DNA from: JAEUKH01 sp964447205
GTDB taxonomy: Bacteria > Myxococcota_A > Polyangia > Polyangiales > Ga0077539
Direction: 5' to 3'
Assembly (NCBI GenBank): GCA_964447205.1
Contig: CAYUSB010000037.1
Location: 1-64,000, forward strand
Length of the DNA stretch: 64,000 nt
The position numbers and the translations under genes were made by a program. This document shows positions 60,194 to 64,000 of this stretch, one piece after another (within the stretch, counting starts at the first letter, position 1; each line of letters begins with the position of its first letter). The notes beneath the pieces were generated by a model. That model saw nothing but the letters and a program-made list of their open reading frames with translations. It was not told where the DNA came from and searched no databases.

Positions 60194-61315
60194 ATGCTTG
60201 CCCAGGCGCCCCCTACGCCCCTACGCCTCCATCGCCGCGCGCCCTTCGTGGTGTGCGCCCTGCTCGCCGTCGGGGTTCCGGCCTGGGGCCAACCGCTGCC
60301 GTCGGGGACGCCGACCGAGCCCCCCGCCGCACACTCGACGCCCTACTCGACCGAGCGCCTCGCCGCCGCCGACGCGGCCTTTCGGGCCGGGACCCTGGCC
60401 TTTCGACAGGGCGACTACCCCGCCGCCGTGGAGGCCTTCCGGCGGGCCAACGGGTTGGTTCCGCACCCTGACACGTTGTACAACCTCGGCCGGGCCCTGG
60501 AGGCCGCGGGCGAGCGCCGAGAGGCCCTCACGGTGTACGCCACCTACCTCGACGGGTCGCCCACCGCCGCCGACGCCCCAGAGGTGTTGGCCCGGCTCCG
60601 GGCCCTGCGCGAGGCCGCGGTGGAGGTGCTCGTACGCACCGACCCCGAAGGGGCCTCGGTGCGCGTCGACGGCGGTCCCCAGGAGACCTGTCGCACCCCC
60701 TGCCCCCTGTCCCTCAGCCCCGGAGAGCACACCCTCGTGCTCGAGCGCGAGGGCTACCAGAGCCGGGCCGAGCGCATCACCGTGCGCCCCGCCACCCCCG
60801 ACGAGCGGACCCTCCCCCTCACCGCAGCCCCCGCCGTGGCGCCTCCGCCCCCCGCGGCCCCGATGCGGCGCTGGCAGCGTACGGTGGCGTTTCGGGCCGC
60901 CCTCCTCGGCGGGTTCGCGTGGCCCCGCGACCGACCCGACCCGGCCGTCGGGGTCGAGGTCACGGCCCTCGCACTCGGCGGGCTGAGCGCCCAGTTTCAC
61001 TTCCTCGCCATCGACACCGACGACACCCCCCGGGTCTTCGCCGGCGAGCTCGGGTGGACCTTCGCCCTCGACGACGTCGACCTCGGGGTCCTCGTGTCGC
61101 TCGGGACCCTCAGCGACTGCGCGGCCTGCCGCGAGGGCTCGCTCCGTCGAGAGGCCACCCAGTTTGTCGGGGGGGCGACCCTGCACGCCGACGTGCTCCT
61201 GCACCGCCGGCTGTCCCTCGGGATCTTCGCCCGCTTCGGCTGGCGCAACTTCGCCGTCGATGACGTCGACGCCCTCTTGAGTTCTCTAGGGTTGTCGATC
61301 AGCTTTCACCTCTGA
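60194..61315 (+). CDS. Exported TPR/PEGA-like protein with beta-barrel-like C-terminus
   Basis: A 373-residue envelope protein. A signal peptide (LHRRAPFVVCALLAVGVPAWGQ) is followed by a TPR pair (AAFRAGTLAFRQGDYPAAVEAFRRANGLVPHP, NLGRALEAAGERREALTVYATYL). A PEGA-like module follows (VEVLVRTDPEGASVRVDGGPQETCRTPCPLSLSPGEHTLVLEREGYQSR) with two Cys. The C-terminal 150 residues have alternating strands ending in LGLSISFHL, a terminal aromatic/hydrophobic pattern that suits outer-membrane insertion. The ATG at 60194 is 12 nt after a TAGGGT box. Its stop is 5 bp before the kinase GTG, so both are one operon and the kinase is a likely functional partner. Confidence 0.85.
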   Translation: MLAQAPPTPLRLHRRAPFVVCALLAVGVPAWGQPLPSGTPTEPPAAHSTPYSTERLAAADAAFRAGTLAFRQGDYPAAVEAFRRANGLVPHPDTLYNLGRALEAAGERREALTVYATYLDGSPTAADAPEVLARLRALREAAVEVLVRTDPEGASVRVDGGPQETCRTPCPLSLSPGEHTLVLEREGYQSRAERITVRPATPDERTLPLTAAPAVAPPPPAAPMRRWQRTVAFRAALLGGFAWPRDRPDPAVGVEVTALALGGLSAQFHFLAIDTDDTPRVFAGELGWTFALDDVDLGVLVSLGTLSDCAACREGSLRREATQFVGGATLHADVLLHRRLSLGIFARFGWRNFAVDDVDALLSSLGLSISFHL

Positions 61316-61320
61316 ATCTG

Positions 61321-62991
61321 GTGAAGCCGCTCCCCGACGAGACCTCCGCAGACACCCCCCTCGCCGCCCCCGAGGGGACCCTCGCCCTCGGCCCCGGGCG
61401 CGGCGCGTCTCAGCCTCCGCCCCCCTCCGACGACGCCGACCCGTGGATCGGTCGCATCCTCGGGGGCCGCTACGCCGTCGAGTCCGTCCTCGGCCGCGGG
61501 GGGATGGGGGTCGTCTACGAGGCCCGCCACGTGTCGCTCCAGCGAAAGGTCGCGGTGAAGGTCCTGCGCCCCGACCTCTCCCGCGACCCCGAGGCCCTGC
61601 GGCGCTTCGAGCGCGAGGCCCTCGCCGCCGCCGCCATCGGCAACGCCCACATCGTCGACGTCATCGACTTCGGCTACGGGGCCGAGGGCGAGGCCTACCT
61701 CGTGATGGAGCGCCTCGAAGGCGAGGCCCTCTCCGCCCTCCTGCGCCGCGAGGCCCCCCTGCCCGAGGGGCGGGCCCTCAACATCCTGCGCCAGGTGGCC
61801 GAGGCCCTCGGGGCCGCCCACGGCAAGGGGATCGTGCACCGCGACCTCAAGAGCGACAACGTATTCCTCGTGCGCCGCGACGGCCAGGACTTCGTCAAGG
61901 TCGTTGACTTTGGCATCTCCAAGGTCCACGAGGACGCCGACGGCCGGGCCCCCATCACCCGCGACGGGGTGATCCTCGGGACCCCGCGGTACATGGCCCC
62001 GGAGCAGTGCACCGACGGGGCCGAGGCCGACCACCGGGTCGACCTGTACGCCCTGGGGTGCATCCTGTTCGAGATGCTCACGGGGACGGTCCCGTTTGTG
62101 GGGCGTACCGCCGTCGAGGTCTTGTACAAGCAGGTCCACGCCGACCCGCCCCGGCTCCGGGCCCTGCGCCCGGGGGCGATGCCCGAGCTCGAGGCCGCCG
62201 TCGAGCGGCTCCTGGCCAAGTCTCCCGCCGACCGCTTCCCCGACGCCGAGGCCCTCCTCGCCGCGTTGCCCGAGCCCGCGCCTCCGTCGGTCCCTTCGGG
62301 CCCCGAGAGCCTGTCGACGACCCTTCCTCCGCCCTCCGCCTCGCCTCCTGCGGTGGCCCGCTGGCGGGCCCGGGTCATCGCCGCGGCCCTGGTGGCCAGC
62401 GGGGCCCTGGTCACCGAGGCCGTCTGGCGCAACACCTTGCCCTCCCGGATCAGGGCCCAGGCTCCCGCCGCCGTCTCCCCCCCCGCGGGGCGTCCGTCCC
62501 CGTCCCCGGGTCCGGCGCCGGGCCCGTCCCCTCCGTCCCGCCCCGCCCTGGCCCCGGCTGTCCCTGCGCCCGCCCCGCCCGTCCCCGCGCCCGCCGGGCC
62601 CGTCCCGGTCACCCCGGCCACCCCGGGTCTCTGCGGGTTGACCGTGGTGGTCTGGCCTGCCTCGGCGACCTTCACCGCCGACGGGGCTCCGTGCGGTCGG
62701 GGTCGCTGCGCGGTGACCCGGCCCTGCGGCGATGAGGTGGTCCTGACGGCCCAGAGCCCGGGCTACGTCTCTCAACGCGCCGCGTGGACCCTCACCGGGT
62801 CGCGGCGGCGTGCGGTCTGGCGCCTCCTGCGTGCCCCGCGGGCCGGGACGGGAGGCCCTGCCCGGGGTGGGGTCGTCGAGACGCCCCCGTCGCCCCCGAC
62901 GCCCCCGACCCCCTCGGGGCCGACCGAGACGGTCCCGACCCCGCGGGTGGGCCCGGACGGACTGCGGGTGAGCCCGTATCGGCTTCCCTGA
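61321..62991 (+). CDS. Serine/threonine protein kinase with PEGA-like C-terminus
   Basis: A 556-residue Hanks-type kinase starting at a GTG. After a 45-residue tail come the glycine loop LGRGGMGVVYEAR (57-69), ATP Lys K80 (VAVKVL), HRDLKSDN, VDFGISKV and MAPEQ, with DLYALGCILFEML. HRDLKSDN differs from the HRDxSPxN of the other two kinases here. A transmembrane helix (RVIAAALVASGALVTEAVW) is near residues 350-370. The far side is a Pro-rich linker and a PEGA-like module (VVVWPASATFTADGAPCGRGRCAVTRPCGDEVVLTAQSPGYVSQ). It probably couples envelope status to phosphorylation in partnership with the upstream TPR/PEGA protein (5-bp gap). Confidence 0.93.
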   Translation: MKPLPDETSADTPLAAPEGTLALGPGRGASQPPPPSDDADPWIGRILGGRYAVESVLGRGGMGVVYEARHVSLQRKVAVKVLRPDLSRDPEALRRFEREALAAAAIGNAHIVDVIDFGYGAEGEAYLVMERLEGEALSALLRREAPLPEGRALNILRQVAEALGAAHGKGIVHRDLKSDNVFLVRRDGQDFVKVVDFGISKVHEDADGRAPITRDGVILGTPRYMAPEQCTDGAEADHRVDLYALGCILFEMLTGTVPFVGRTAVEVLYKQVHADPPRLRALRPGAMPELEAAVERLLAKSPADRFPDAEALLAALPEPAPPSVPSGPESLSTTLPPPSASPPAVARWRARVIAAALVASGALVTEAVWRNTLPSRIRAQAPAAVSPPAGRPSPSPGPAPGPSPPSRPALAPAVPAPAPPVPAPAGPVPVTPATPGLCGLTVVVWPASATFTADGAPCGRGRCAVTRPCGDEVVLTAQSPGYVSQRAAWTLTGSRRRAVWRLLRAPRAGTGGPARGGVVETPPSPPTPPTPSGPTETVPTPRVGPDGLRVSPYRLP

Positions 62992-63024
62992 GCCAGAGGG
63001 GGCCCGATGGGGGATTGTTACTGC

Positions 63025-63048
63025 CCGGTCCTGGGGGCGTAGGACCGG
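63025..63048. repeat. Perfect 8-bp hairpin upstream of msrA
   Basis: CCGGTCCT (63025-63032) and AGGACCGG (63041-63048) with 8-nt loop, in the 99-bp gap between the kinase and msrA. It lacks a T-run. It may be a weak terminator for the kinase operon or an operator near a possible msrA promoter (TTGTTA at 63016 region and TAGGAC within the right arm). Confidence 0.5.
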
Positions 63049-63090
63049 CCGACGTCGCGTCGAACACTACGAGGCGTGGAGGTGATGACC

Positions 63091-63765
63091 ATGCGTGCTT
63101 CGGTGCCCATGTGGCTGTGTGTGACCCTGAGCCTCCTGGGCTGTGGCAACCGGACGGCCACGGCCAGCCCGACCCGGCCTTCGGCGACGACCCAGGGGGA
63201 GGGGACCCAACCCGCGGGGCCTCCGCCGGCGGGGCTCGCGGCGGCGGTGTTCGCGGGCGGGTGCTTCTGGTGCATGGAGGCGGCGTTTGAGCGGGTCCCG
63301 GGGGTGCGCGACGCTGTCTCGGGGTACACCGGGGGCCCCGAGGAGCATCCCAGCTACGAGGCCGTGAGCAACCACCGGACGGGCCACACCGAGGCCGTGC
63401 GGGTGCTCTACGATCCCGCGGTGGTGACCTACGCCCGCCTCCTCGACGTGTACTGGCGCCACGTCGATCCGACCACGCCCGATCAGGCCTTCGTCGATGT
63501 GGGGCGGCAGTATCGCAGCGTGATCTTCGTGCAGAGCCCCGCCGAGCGGGCCGAGGCCGAGCGGTCGCGGCGGGCCCTGACCGAGGCCAACCGCTTCGGG
63601 GCCCCCATCGTGGTCACCATCGAAGACGTCCCTGTCTTCTGGGTGGCCGAGGACTACCACCAGAACTTCTACCGCACCCACCCCGAGCACTACCACCGCT
63701 ACCACGAGAACTCGGGCCGTCGGGAGTACCTGCGGCGCATCTGGGGCCCCAACGCGGACTACTAA
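63091..63765 (+). CDS. msrA: Lipoprotein peptide-methionine (S)-S-oxide reductase
   Basis: A 224-residue MsrA that repairs oxidised methionine. The ATG at 63091 is chosen over a GTG at 63076 because GGAGGTGA (63078-63085) is ideally placed 5 nt upstream. The start encodes RASVPMWLCVTLSLLGCG, a lipobox (LLGC), so the enzyme should be lipid-anchored in the envelope. The catalytic motif is AGGCFWCMEAAF. GYTGGPEEHPSYEAVSNHRTGHTEAV, YWRHVDPTTPDQAF, RQYRSVIF and AEDYHQNF are all canonical. The C-terminus (RREYLRRIWGPNADY) carries no resolving Cys; besides the lipid Cys only the two in CFWC remain. No MsrB is adjacent. Confidence 0.94.
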   Translation: MRASVPMWLCVTLSLLGCGNRTATASPTRPSATTQGEGTQPAGPPPAGLAAAVFAGGCFWCMEAAFERVPGVRDAVSGYTGGPEEHPSYEAVSNHRTGHTEAVRVLYDPAVVTYARLLDVYWRHVDPTTPDQAFVDVGRQYRSVIFVQSPAERAEAERSRRALTEANRFGAPIVVTIEDVPVFWVAEDYHQNFYRTHPEHYHRYHENSGRREYLRRIWGPNADY

Positions 63766-63854
63766 ACCGCGGCCACTTCGGGATGTGTAGATTTCTCAAC
63801 GAGTCGCAAGCCAGGCAAGGAAGGGCGGCAACGGGAGACTCTCCGGTCGGCGCT

Positions 63855-64000
63855 CTAGCCGCGGCAGAAGCCCAGGACGCAGCGCAATCCTGTGGCGCAC
63901 GAGGTGAAGTTGCAGCAGAACTGGTTGCGGCCGCCGCAGCAGATCCCGATCACGCAGGACGTGCCGCTGCCGCAGGCGTTGTCGCAGCGCCCGCAGTGGG
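63855..64000 (-). CDS. Cys-rich protein, C-terminal fragment (5' part outside window)
   Basis: The last 47 codons of a minus-strand gene that enters from the right edge. The end reads HCGRCDNACGSGTSC, then ICCGGRNQFCCNFTSCATGLRC and VLGFCRG before a TAG (63857-63855). Twelve of 47 residues are Cys, in spacings that suggest a disulfide-rich extracellular module, similar in style to other myxobacterial Cys-rich surface proteins. No start or signal is visible because of the truncation. The 89-bp gap to msrA (convergent) shows no clear terminator. Confidence 0.75.
   Translation of the reverse strand, partial: HCGRCDNACGSGTSCVIGICCGGRNQFCCNFTSCATGLRCVLGFCRG

Overview
The window looks like chromosomal DNA of a very GC-rich member of the Myxococcota (Polyangia-like 'deltaproteobacteria'). 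G+C is visibly about 70% or more by eye; it was not computed. The support is a set of Hanks-type kinases with the HRDxSPxN catalytic loop, several TPR/PEGA-like envelope proteins, Cys-rich and Asp/Pro-rich lipoproteins, a MYXO-CTERM-like C-terminus, and dense mixed-strand gene packing with many 1-16 bp overlaps. I see no rRNA, tRNA, insertion sequence, prophage or CRISPR array. Most of the window is ordinary core genome with a few accessory islands.

Layout. 1-4.2 kb: 3'-truncated Ser/Thr kinase, a small exported protein and an FG-GAP propeller pseudogene. 4.2-12.7 kb: AddB and AddA recombination nuclease-helicase, then MurB and ApaG. 12.7-17.8 kb: GNAT fusion protein, M32 carboxypeptidase, PyrF, an unknown protein and GreB. 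17.8-18.1 kb: an intergenic region with a possible small structured RNA. 18-22.9 kb: MutS2, a CitE-like DUF6986 protein and an exported hydrolase. 22.9-27.2 kb: HD hydrolase and RNase Z operon, an unknown Pro-rich protein, a SigZ-like sigma factor and a divergent lipoprotein. 27.2-29.3 kb: a two-gene RNA-repair operon (RNA ligase, then HD-Pnk) with an unusual palindromic leader. 29.3-33.4 kb: a Xer recombinase, a long inverted repeat, prfB with a programmed +1 frameshift, and lysS. 33.4-37.9 kb: LolC/E-like permease, LolD ATPase and an FG-GAP lipoprotein with a 30-bp tandem repeat. 37.9-41.5 kb: CutA, NadE and a class-III aminotransferase. 41.7-43.6 kb: LytS/LytTR two-component pair. 43.7-50.9 kb: DEDD exonuclease, MYXO-CTERM-like protein, a soluble histidine-kinase pair, GluQRS and NDH-2. 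51-54.4 kb: Ser/Thr kinase and a lipoyl E2 acyltransferase. 54.4-64 kb: envelope proteins, SDR, TerB-like protein, a TPR/kinase operon, a lipoprotein MsrA and a partial Cys-rich protein.

How the genes fit together. Housekeeping functions dominate: translation (RF2, LysS, GluQRS), transcript cleavage (GreB), DNA repair (AddAB, MutS2, Xer), lipoprotein export (Lol) and NAD synthesis. Between them lie envelope-sensing modules in which kinases are paired with exported TPR or PEGA-like proteins. The most distinctive unit is the RNA ligase plus HD-Pnk operon: HD-Pnk would heal broken RNA ends (2',3'-phosphoesterase and 5'-OH kinase) and the ligase would seal them. Its predicted 5' leader is almost entirely two perfect inverted repeats.

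Promoters. A recurring signal is a TA-starting -10-like hexamer, often preceded by TGC or GC, close upstream of start codons. In the clearest cases it lies 17-18 nt after a TTG- or GTGAC-like -35. Many transcripts may therefore have very short leaders.
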